Assembly (NCBI GenBank): GCA_012032575.1 | Contig: JAAUSP010000556.1 | Span: forward strand, 1 to 5,210 | DNA length: 5,210 bases | Reading direction: 5' to 3' | DNA from: Anaerolineales bacterium | Lineage (GTDB): Bacteria > Chloroflexota > Anaerolineae > 4572-78 > J111 | In this document: positions 1 to 4,734 of the stretch, piece after piece | How positions within the stretch are numbered: position 1 is the stretch's first letter | How the letters are laid out: every line of letters begins with the position of its first letter | Made by a program: the position numbers and the translations under genes | The notes under the pieces: generated by a model | Databases searched by the model: none | The model's input: only the letters and a program-made list of their open reading frames with translations | What the model was told of the DNA's origin: nothing

Positions 1-363
1 GGGAGCAGGGGAGCAGGGGGGAAATGGTTGGGATGATGAGCAGCGGGAGGCGCTGGGGCAAGTTGTCATTGATACTCTGGCTCAGTACGCGCCCAATATT
101 CACGATGTGATTTTGCAAACGAAGGTGCTGACCCCGCTGGATTTGGAGCAAATCTACGGTCTGCCGGAAGGCAACCCCAGCCACGGCGAGATGACGCTGG
201 ATCAATTTTTGTATATGCGGCCTGTGCCCGGCTACGCTCAGTATCGCGCGCCCATCGCAGGCCTGTACATGTGCGGTGCGGGGACTCATCCCGGCGGCGG
301 GTGACCGGTCAGCCCGGCTACAACGCGGCGCGAGAGATATTGAAGGATTGGGGGAAACGGTAG
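1..363 (+). CDS. C-terminal part of a phytoene-desaturase/PYROXD2-like FAD-dependent oxidoreductase (5'-truncated by window, frameshifted)
   Basis: The frame is open from base 2, so the gene starts before the window. The translation carries the C-terminal signature of CrtI/PYROXD2-type FAD oxidoreductases: LTPLDLEQIYGL, a GNPSHGEMTLDQ stretch, MRPVPGYAQYRAPI, then the FAD-contacting motif GLYMCGAGTHPGGG. These enzymes are flavoproteins that oxidise or isomerise hydrophobic substrates; the substrate cannot be told here. The frame hits TGA at 302-304, but reading base 301 twice continues in the -1 frame as VTGQPGYNAAREIL and ends at TAG 361-363, exactly the expected family C-terminus. One G is therefore missing from the GGG at 299-301. 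The family assignment is firm; whether the break is real or an assembly error is open. The first 20 bases contain two copies of GGGAGCAG and encode a Gly/Glu/Gln stretch not typical of the family. A GTG at 107 is internal, not a true start. Only 28 nt separate it from the next gene. Confidence 0.82.
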
Positions 364-391
364 ATAAAGGATGGAGGATAGATAAGCGCTG

Positions 392-1198
392 ATGGCATAT
401 CATAATCTGCTTTTCGAGGTGACTGAGCCAATCGCCAGGATCACGCTCAATCGCCCCCAGGCTTTGAATGCGCTGACGCAGCCGCTGTGGCGGGAACTGG
501 GGCAGGCGCTGGACGAGGCGGAGGCCGATGAGCGTGTTCGGGTGGTTATTTTGGCCGGGGCGGGCCGAGCTTTCTGCGTGGGGTACGACCTCAATGAAGA
601 ATTTGAGCCACCGCTGAAAACGGCTGCCCAATGGCGTGAGGTGCTGGCCAGAGATATGGCCGTGACGATGAAAATCTGGGAGCTGTCCAAGCCGGTGATT
701 GCGGCGGTGCAGGGTCACTGTCTGGCCGCCGGCTGCGAGCTGGCGATGGCCTGCGATCTGACTCTGGCCGCCGATGACGCCCAATTCGGCGAGCCAGAGG
801 TGCGCTACGGCTCCGGGCCGGTCACGCTGCTGATGCCCTGGCTGATTGGGCTGAAAAAGACGAAAGAACTGCTTTATACGGGCGAAAGTATCAACGCCCA
901 CGAAGCGGAGCGGTTTGGCATGGTCAACCGGGTGGTGCCGCGTGAGCGGCTGGAAGAAGAAGCCACGGCGCTGGCTCGAAAAGTGGCCCTGGTTCCGCCC
1001 GACGTGATGAAATTGACCAAACAGCCCATCAACCGCACGTTTGAAATCATGGGACTGTATGCCGCCCTGCACCAGCACATCGAGGTCAGCGGCATCCTCA
1101 ACTCCGCCGATATCCCCGAAGTGACCGAGTTCCAGCGGATTATTGCCGAACAGGGCTTGAAAGCCGCGTTGCAGTGGCGCGAGAGCCGGTATCAGTAA
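392..1198 (+). CDS. enoyl-CoA hydratase/isomerase (crotonase) family protein
   Basis: A complete 268-residue crotonase-fold enzyme of normal length. It probably adds water to, or isomerises, an acyl-CoA double bond in the cytoplasm. Visible family motifs are NRPQALNAL (20-28), the first oxyanion-hole loop GRAFCVGYDLNE (58-69), and KPVIAAVQGHCLAAGCELAMACDL (100-123), followed by QFGEPEVRYG (131-140). E116 and E136 align with the two catalytic glutamates of classical hydratases (Glu144 and Glu164 of rat mitochondrial ECH). The usual GGTQRL segment after the second glutamate is replaced by SGPVTLLMPWLIG, seen in a divergent subgroup, so the exact substrate is uncertain. TAA at 383-385 blocks any upstream extension apart from a CTG codon, so ATG 392 is the start; a GGAGG at 373-377 lies 14 nt upstream, rather far. 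It follows the oxidoreductase closely, which suggests one transcript, perhaps for lipid or aromatic catabolism (inference). It converges with the HPr-kinase-like gene. Confidence 0.93.
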   Translation: MAYHNLLFEVTEPIARITLNRPQALNALTQPLWRELGQALDEAEADERVRVVILAGAGRAFCVGYDLNEEFEPPLKTAAQWREVLARDMAVTMKIWELSKPVIAAVQGHCLAAGCELAMACDLTLAADDAQFGEPEVRYGSGPVTLLMPWLIGLKKTKELLYTGESINAHEAERFGMVNRVVPRERLEEEATALARKVALVPPDVMKLTKQPINRTFEIMGLYAALHQHIEVSGILNSADIPEVTEFQRIIAEQGLKAALQWRESRYQ

Positions 1199-1205
1199 AT
1201 TTATG

Positions 1206-1227
1206 GGACAGGCTAGAAAATCTGTCC
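1206..1227. terminator. small stem-loop between convergent genes, possible bidirectional terminator
   Basis: GGACAG (1206-1211) and CTGTCC (1222-1227) form a perfect 6-bp stem around a 10-nt loop. It occupies almost all of the 33-nt gap between two converging stop codons. There is no convincing T run on either side, so the terminator call rests mainly on position. Confidence 0.4.
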
Positions 1228-1231
1228 TTAC

Positions 1232-1789
1232 TTAGTCCATCCCCCCCGCAATCAACGCCGGTAACTGTTCCACCTGCGGCGACAACAGTAATTTGTAGCA
1301 CGGCACCTGCTCCACCAGCTTGCCGAGCAGATGCAGTGTTTGCCCGATGGCCGCCTTGTCCCAGCCCTCGATGGCCTGGGGCACAAGCTGCAACAGCGCC
1401 TCTTTGGGGTTGACCTCGACCAACTCACTCCGGTTCAACCCCGGCGTGACCTGTGGAAAGAAAATGCCCCCCGCCGGTCCACTCGCCGCCCACGGCTCCC
1501 CAAACGCCTCCTCCGCCCGAAACACCCGCTTCTGCCGCCCCACCGGAGCCAACAAATCCATCACCTCTTTCTCTTCCTTAGCCTCAGCCTCAGCCTCAGC
1601 CTCCCCCATAAACCGCCGCAGCCCCTCAAACCGCGCCAGCGAATCGTCAAAGGCGCTCAACCGGCCCGGATAGGCCAGCACCTCAACCTGCTCGTCGGGG
1701 CGCAGGCGCAGCAGCGGCGAATCGTTGCTGAGCAGCTTCCAGCCTGCGCTCAACAGGGCCAGGCCCGTAGTCGTCTTGCCCGCGCCATC
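1232..1789 (-). CDS. C-terminal part (kinase core) of a frameshifted HPr kinase/phosphorylase-like protein
   Basis: This is the second half of one gene whose first half is at 1750-2265; it ends at TAA 1232-1234. Read in this frame from 1789 it begins with the remainder of a P-loop, DGAGKTTTGLALLSAGWKLL, giving GADGAGKT when joined to the first half. Next comes SNDSPLLRL, aligning with the SDD-type acidic strand of HprK-like proteins; here the pair is Asn-Asp rather than Asp-Asp. Then follow YPGRLSAFDDSLARFEGL, a low-complexity EAEAEAEAK linker (rejoined residues 222-230) coded by a 6-bp tandem repeat, RVFRAEEAFGEPW, and a conserved-looking GGIFFPQVTPG. The rejoined protein is about 344 residues, normal for HPrK-like 'serine kinase' proteins of PqqD/RiPP neighbourhoods. 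It probably phosphorylates a small protein or peptide with ATP; the target is unknown. No ATG opens this half; TTG 1753 is an internal leucine codon. Confidence 0.75.
   Translation of the reverse strand, partial: DGAGKTTTGLALLSAGWKLLSNDSPLLRLRPDEQVEVLAYPGRLSAFDDSLARFEGLRRFMGEAEAEAEAKEEKEVMDLLAPVGRQKRVFRAEEAFGEPWAASGPAGGIFFPQVTPGLNRSELVEVNPKEALLQLVPQAIEGWDKAAIGQTLHLLGKLVEQVPCYKLLLSPQVEQLPALIAGGMD
1581..1603. repeat. 6-bp tandem repeat (GCCTCA, about 3.8 units) inside the kinase-like gene
   Basis: GCCTCA is repeated three times, followed by GCCTC. On the coding (minus) strand it encodes the alternating Glu-Ala linker. Unit gain or loss would add or remove Glu-Ala pairs without changing frame. 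Confidence 0.9.
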
Positions 1790-2265
1790 GCCCCGGTGAT
1801 CAAAGCGACCTGGCCGCCGGGCGCGAGCGCCGCAAAGGCGTGCAGCGGAAACCAGCCTCGCCGCCGGTACAGCGGAGCCAGCGAAATCAGCAGCACATCC
1901 TCGAACGCGCCGTACGCTTCGAGGGTGTTGCGGGTAACAGCCCCGATGAACCGCTGCTGCTCCAAATCCACCGTAATCAGGCCATACTTGGGCATACGGA
2001 TCGCCACCAGCGACCCCTGCCCGTAATAGCCGACCAGCGGCCCTTCTGCAATCACCGGCATCCGCGGGGGCGGCGGCGGCGCACTGGGCAGCTTGTGGAT
2101 GTGCCAGCCGATAAAAATATCGCTCTCCGTGCCGGTGGCGCGGGGCAAATGGCCGTAAACTTCCTCGAAACGTTCCCGCAGCGGCGCATCCGGCGTTTGA
2201 AAAGCCAGTTTCAGGCCGTGCAGGTCCACCACCAGCGGCGGTTCGGTTGCTTGGGTCAGGTTCAT
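1750..2265 (-). CDS. N-terminal part of a frameshifted HPr kinase/phosphorylase-like protein
   Basis: The frame opens at ATG 2265-2263 with an AAGGGA Shine-Dalgarno-like stretch (2276-2281) about 10 nt upstream and a strong promoter behind it. The first roughly 130 residues form a beta-rich N-terminal region (VVDLHGLKLAFQTPDAPLRERF onward) with a proline run PSAPPPPPRMP at 60-70, typical of a flexible loop. It then enters the kinase core: GWFPLHAFAALAPGGQVALITGA (137-159). H142 lies 22 residues before the P-loop lysine of the rejoined protein, close to the 21 of the catalytic His in HprK (SMHGV...). After A159 the frame turns into MARARRLRAWPC and stops at 1750, a nonsense tail. Restoring one base among 1790-1794 yields GADGAGKTTTG and joins the open frame that runs to 1232. 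Function as given for the other half. Whether the break is genuine or a consensus error cannot be settled here. Confidence 0.75.
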   Translation of the reverse strand: MNLTQATEPPLVVDLHGLKLAFQTPDAPLRERFEEVYGHLPRATGTESDIFIGWHIHKLPSAPPPPPRMPVIAEGPLVGYYGQGSLVAIRMPKYGLITVDLEQQRFIGAVTRNTLEAYGAFEDVLLISLAPLYRRRGWFPLHAFAALAPGGQVALITGAMARARRLRAWPC

Positions 2266-2279
2266 GGGGTAAAAATCCC

Positions 2280-2308
2280 TTGTGAAATAGTGTGATTGAG
2301 ATTATAAT
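2280..2308 (+). promoter_or_regulatory. opposite-facing promoter overlapping the kinase promoter
   Basis: On the plus strand TTGTGA (2280-2285), 17 bp, then TATAAT (2303-2308). The -10 boxes of the two promoters share the palindromic ATTATAAT. It points at the short death-like-domain relic starting at 2337. The -35 match is four of six, so it is weaker than its partner. Confidence 0.5.
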
Positions 2309-2330
2309 AGTGGCTGAAAAGGGTTGTCAA
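2301..2330 (-). promoter_or_regulatory. consensus sigma70-type promoter for the HPr-kinase-like gene
   Basis: Read on the minus strand, TTGACA (2330-2325) is followed after 18 bp by TATAAT (2306-2301), a perfect match to both consensus hexamers. Transcription would start near 2294, leaving a short leader of about 30 nt before ATG 2265. Confidence 0.8.
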
Positions 2331-2336
2331 ATCGCT

Positions 2337-2453
2337 ATGTCCCGACGCTACAACCTGATCAACATCCGCACCCTGCTCAAGGAAGGCTTCAGCGACGCCG
2401 AACTGCGCGACTTCTGCTTCGATACGCCCAACTTAAAACGCAAACGACGCTAA
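2337..2453 (+). pseudogene. N-terminal relic of a bacterial death-like / effector-associated domain (EAD) protein
   Basis: A 38-codon frame begins at ATG 2337 and ends at TAA 2451-2453. Its first 32 residues, MSRRYNLINIRTLLKEGF then SDAELRDFCFDTPN, match the pattern I know from N-terminal death-like/effector-associated adaptor domains common in Chloroflexota (N-L-x-N-I-R-x-L-L-x-E-G-F-x-D-x-E-L-R-x-x-C-x-D). In intact proteins this helical domain runs on for several dozen residues and recruits effectors in conflict or NTPase signalling systems. Here it breaks off after TPN, and the last codons (LKRKRR) are read from the start of an inverted-repeat element. It therefore appears to be a gene remnant cut by that element. 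An AAAAGGG 13 nt upstream is a poor ribosome site. The family call is from memory of the pattern and is moderate; function is probably lost. Confidence 0.5.
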
Positions 2454-2508
2454 AGACGCAAAGGGGAGAAATGTTAAAAGCGTTTGCGCCTATTGCGCCT
2501 TTTGCGTT
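2437..2508. repeat. 72-bp imperfect inverted repeat with ACGCAAA-type tandem arms
   Basis: Arm 2437-2464 (AACGCAAA, then ACGC and ACGCAAAGG words) and arm 2481-2508 (ending TTTTGCGTT) are complementary at 22 of 28 positions, with a 16-nt loop. Each arm is itself a degenerate run of CGCAAA words. It begins inside the reading frame of the death-like-domain relic. No T run follows, so it is better described as a repeat than a terminator. Confidence 0.75.
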
Positions 2509-2573
2509 AAATAATAAGGCCGCTGAAAGAACTTCTCAGCGACCTCTATAGACAAGAGAATACTCCTTAATTT

Positions 2574-2614
2574 CGTGGTGCGTGTTCCGTTTATCTTATG
2601 CACCACGCACCACG
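2574..2614. repeat. perfect 11-bp inverted repeat with 19-nt loop
   Basis: CGTGGTGCGTG (2574-2584) is exactly complementary to CACGCACCACG (2604-2614). Each arm contains a GTGGTGCGTG-type word and the loop holds TTCCGTTTATC. No T run follows. It resembles the other word-built hairpins of the window in layout but not in sequence. Confidence 0.8.
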
Positions 2615-2667
2615 TCCTCACGCCGCCCGCGGACTTTGACCCGCTGCGCCGGTCGTCCAGCCGCGCC

Positions 2668-2688
2668 GCCGGATACCGGCTATTTTTT
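2668..2688 (+). terminator. possible intrinsic terminator
   Basis: GCCGG (2668-2672), loop ATA, CCGGC (2676-2680), then TATTTTTT. The stem is only 5 bp but all G/C and the T run is good. It would end transcripts coming from the 2280-2308 promoter. Confidence 0.45.
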
Positions 2689-2739
2689 CAAAACGCTTAC
2701 AAATTCGGCCTCACTGCAAACCGGATTCAAACCTGCCCG

Positions 2740-2748
2740 TGCTAGAAT
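2740..2748 (+). promoter_or_regulatory. extended -10 promoter element for the 82-residue gene
   Basis: TGCTAGAAT gives a TG-N extension followed by TAGAAT. No good -35 hexamer sits at 16-18 bp, which extended -10 promoters can do without. Transcription would start near 2755, giving a leader of about 74 nt. Confidence 0.4.
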
Positions 2749-2779
2749 GAAGTCAGGGAAGGTTCATGGGGTTAAGTCA

Positions 2780-2800
2780 CTGCCGGAGGGGAACCGGCAG
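2780..2800 (+). promoter_or_regulatory. leader stem-loop upstream of the 82-residue gene
   Basis: CTGCCGG and CCGGCAG form a perfect 7-bp stem around the loop AGGGGAA. It lies in the predicted 5' leader, about 28 nt before the start codon. The loop is purine-rich and Shine-Dalgarno-like. No known riboswitch class is recognised. Confidence 0.4.
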
Positions 2801-2828
2801 CGATCTTTAGAAGAGCGAAGAGGCTACC

Positions 2829-3077
2829 ATGTCAATTTATGAAGAGAATGAACGGGCTTTAAAGGAGTTGATTCAGGATATAAAAAGTGTGCCGGGGACA
2901 TTCCCGCCGGTTTACAACTGCGGCGATGTCATTATCGGCTACGACCGGCGCGGCCGTTTCCGGGTAATGGCCTCAATCAAGGCCGAGCCGGTGCTGCCGG
3001 CTGAAACCGACTGGCTCAAACGCTGGCAGGCCCGGCTGACGCCGCTGACTCACGGCAGCGAAAACGAGCAAACCTGA
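2829..3077 (+). CDS. 82-residue hypothetical protein
   Basis: I do not recognise the family. ATG 2829 is preceded by GAAGAGG (2817-2823) with 5-nt spacing, a good ribosome site. The protein has an acidic, probably helical N-terminus (YEENERALKELIQDI, residues 4-18), a central part likely to form strands (VYNCGDVIIGYDRRGRFRVMAS, about 28-49), and a basic Trp-rich segment DWLKRWQAR near residues 61-69. It shows no signal peptide or membrane span, so it is probably cytoplasmic. It appears to be monocistronic: it has its own extended -10 element and leader, and a strong terminator about 100 nt downstream. Between its stop and that terminator, bases 3083-3124 repeat the DWLKRWQAR coding segment in another frame. 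That hints either at a lost extra C-terminus or at a partial duplication. Confidence 0.72.
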   Translation: MSIYEENERALKELIQDIKSVPGTFPPVYNCGDVIIGYDRRGRFRVMASIKAEPVLPAETDWLKRWQARLTPLTHGSENEQT

Positions 3078-3177
3078 TTGACCACTGGATCCATCGCTGG
3101 CAGGAGCGGCGCTGGAAACCCGTCCCGCCTCAGCGCCCCCTGGAACAAATTTAGTTGATGGAGTTCAATAGATTGAG

Positions 3178-3215
3178 CAAGGCTGACCCCACAGGGGCCG
3201 GCCTTGTTTGTTTTT
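3178..3215 (+). terminator. strong rho-independent terminator
   Basis: CAAGGC (3178-3183) pairs with GCCTTG (3201-3206). Inside it, CCCC (3187-3190) pairs with GGGG (3194-3197) around ACA. The stem is followed directly by TTTGTTTTT (3207-3215). It closes the 82-residue gene's transcript and insulates the next promoter. Confidence 0.85.
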
Positions 3216-3230
3216 AGGCTTCAAATCCCT

Positions 3231-3259
3231 TTGACAAAAGCGGCAGATAGATTTATAGT
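3231..3259 (+). promoter_or_regulatory. sigma70-type promoter for the SHMT-like gene
   Basis: TTGACA (3231-3236), 17-bp spacer, TATAGT (3254-3259). The -35 is perfect and the -10 has one mismatch. It starts 16 bp after the preceding terminator. Transcription from about 3266 would give a leader of roughly 85 nt that includes the 3275-3329 repeats. Confidence 0.75.
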
Positions 3260-3274
3260 TAGCGCTTCTCACAA

Positions 3275-3329
3275 GGTAGCAGGTAGCAGGGATGTTTTAC
3301 CCCTGTCTACCGTCTACTGTCTACCGTCT
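3275..3329. repeat. hairpin repeat with two perfect 14-bp direct repeats in the 5' leader
   Basis: CTGTCTACCGTCTA occurs at 3302-3315 and again immediately at 3316-3329. Upstream, GTAGCAGGTAGCAGGG (3275-3290) is largely complementary to CCCCTGTCTACCGTCTAC (3299-3316), giving an imperfect stem of about 16 bp around a short A/T-rich loop. The whole unit lies between the promoter and the ribosome site of the SHMT-like gene. The second direct repeat could compete for pairing with the left arm. Confidence 0.75.
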
Positions 3330-3351
3330 ACTATTTTCTTAGGAGGCTCTC

Positions 3352-4734
3352 ATGTCCGCTGCTACACCCCCTTTTGAAATCCACGATCCCGAAATATTGG
3401 CCCAGGCGCGGACGATACTTGATGCCTGCACTTCGCCCCAGGAGATGCAGGAGGCCGTGCTGGCCGCCGTAGGCCGCAACGAAACCTGGCGCGGGCAGCG
3501 CTGTATCAACCTGCTCGCCCCCGAAGCCCCAACCAGCCCCACCGTGCGGGCGCTCCTCTCCGCCGAAGTGGGCACCCGCGCCGCCGAAGGCCATATTGGG
3601 GCGCTCAATCGCTGGTTTGTCGGCACGCAATACATTGACGAAATCGAAGCCCTGTGCATGGAACTGCTCAAAAAACTGTTCAGAGCTAACTACGCCGACC
3701 ACCGTCTGGTCGCCAGCATGATCGGCAACCTGACCGTTTACACCGCCATGACCCAGCCGGGCGACGTGATTATGACCGTGCCCCAGCCTTTCGGCGGCCA
3801 CTCCAGCAACCGTCCCGACGGCCCCGCCGGGGTGCGCGGCCTCAAAATTGTGGACATTCCCTTCGACCCGGTTGAACTCGAAGTGGATTTGGACCTCTTC
3901 CGGCGTATGGCCCCGCTGGTACAGCCCAAACTGGTCACGCTGGGCGTCTCGATGACCCTCTTTCCCTTTCCCATCCAGGCTATGCATGAGATTGTGGCGG
4001 AGTGGGGCGGGCGTATCTTTTTTGATGGGGCGCATCAACTGGGGCTGATTGCCGGGGGGCAGTTCCAGGACCCACTGAAGGAAGGCGCGGCGGTGCTGAC
4101 CGGTTCCGCCGGCAAAACGTTCAGCGGCCCGCAGAGCGGGGTCATCGTGTGGAACGACCCGGCCCTGACCGAGCCGCTCACCCACGCTATCTTCCCGGTG
4201 CTGGTCGCCACCCATCAAGTTAACCGGGTGGCGGCGCTGGCCGTCTCGGCGGCGGAATTGCTGGCTTTTGGACCCGTCTACATGGCCCAAATTGTCCGCA
4301 ATGCCCAGGCCTTGGGCGCGGCGCTGACCCGGCGCGGCATCCCCGTGCTGGGCAGTCACAAAGGCTATACTGCCACCCAGCAGGTTATCGCCGATGTGCG
4401 CCAGTTTGGGGGTGGGTTAGCCGTGGCCCAACGGCTGGCGCGGGCTAACATCATCGCCAACAAAAACCTCATCCCCAACGATCGGCCCGAAGATTGGGAC
4501 CGGCCCAGCGGCCTGCGCCTGGGCGCCATCGAAGTCACCCGCCTGGGCATGAACGAGACCGAAATGGAGGCCATCGCCGATTTTATGGCCCGCATCCTAA
4601 TCGAACAGGAAGCGCCGGAGACGGTCGGCGAGGAAGTCATCGAGTTCCGCCAGCCGTACCAGACCCTGTATTACTGCTTTGACCACGGCTTGCCCAAAAC
4701 CAAGCAGGGTAACAGAGTCGCAGAGACGCATTGA
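3352..4734 (+). CDS. serine hydroxymethyltransferase-like PLP-dependent enzyme (fold type I)
   Basis: A complete 460-residue protein with an ideal ribosome site: AGGAGG 3341-3346, 5 nt before ATG. The whole SHMT frame can be followed: INLLAPEAPTSPTV (52-65, cf. LIASEN), a GGH at 148-150, FFDGAHQLGLIAGG (223-236), the PLP-lysine region LTGSAGKTFSGPQSG (249-263) with K255 as Schiff-base lysine and D225 as the pyridine-nitrogen aspartate, then NKNLIPND (370-377) and SGLRLGAIEVTR (386-397), where R389 aligns with the carboxylate-binding arginine. In contrast, the segment matching the catalytic KYAEGYPGKRYYGG of SHMT reads RAAEGHIGALNRWFVG (76-91), so the usual active-site tyrosines are missing. 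It thus probably carries out PLP chemistry on an amino acid, such as an aldol, transaldol or hydroxymethyl transfer, perhaps without tetrahydrofolate (inference). It should not be named glyA. The last residues, GNRVAETH, look like read-through of intergenic repeat sequence. Confidence 0.85.
   Translation: MSAATPPFEIHDPEILAQARTILDACTSPQEMQEAVLAAVGRNETWRGQRCINLLAPEAPTSPTVRALLSAEVGTRAAEGHIGALNRWFVGTQYIDEIEALCMELLKKLFRANYADHRLVASMIGNLTVYTAMTQPGDVIMTVPQPFGGHSSNRPDGPAGVRGLKIVDIPFDPVELEVDLDLFRRMAPLVQPKLVTLGVSMTLFPFPIQAMHEIVAEWGGRIFFDGAHQLGLIAGGQFQDPLKEGAAVLTGSAGKTFSGPQSGVIVWNDPALTEPLTHAIFPVLVATHQVNRVAALAVSAAELLAFGPVYMAQIVRNAQALGAALTRRGIPVLGSHKGYTATQQVIADVRQFGGGLAVAQRLARANIIANKNLIPNDRPEDWDRPSGLRLGAIEVTRLGMNETEMEAIADFMARILIEQEAPETVGEEVIEFRQPYQTLYYCFDHGLPKTKQGNRVAETH

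Larger units (their letters stand above)
2454..2828. other. intergenic stretch without a recognised gene
   Basis: This 375-bp stretch holds the rest of the ACGCAAA inverted repeat, a second inverted repeat at 2574-2614, a possible terminator near 2668-2688, and a promoter and leader for the 82-residue gene from about 2740. An open frame at 2582-2842 runs across these elements, has no ribosome site and resembles no family, so I do not call it a gene. Confidence 0.6.

Noticed and set aside
107..304. Treating the frame from GTG 107 as a complete small gene
   Set aside because: Family-like sequence continues upstream to the window edge and downstream after a one-base shift, so it is an inner piece of a larger gene.
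1331..2026. Long open frame on the plus strand opposite the kinase-like gene
   Set aside because: Low-complexity LSLSLS and Arg/Pro-rich translation, no motifs; it is the antisense of the real gene.
1840..2295. Open frame on the plus strand (151 codons) over the kinase N-terminus
   Set aside because: No ribosome site, no motif, runs through the kinase promoter and start; the minus strand carries the recognisable protein.
2582..2842. 86-codon plus-strand open frame before the 82-residue gene
   Set aside because: It begins inside an inverted repeat, crosses a terminator-like stem and a promoter, and has no ribosome site or recognisable composition.
3302..3329. Two exact 14-bp direct repeats considered as a CRISPR remnant
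   Set aside because: The copies are directly adjacent with no spacer, are too short, and no cas gene is present; simple tandem duplication explains them.
3331..4359. Long open frame on the minus strand (342 codons)
   Set aside because: It lies entirely opposite the SHMT-like gene, is rich in Gly/His/Gln/Arg with no family resemblance, and has no ribosome site; it is a shadow of GC-rich coding.
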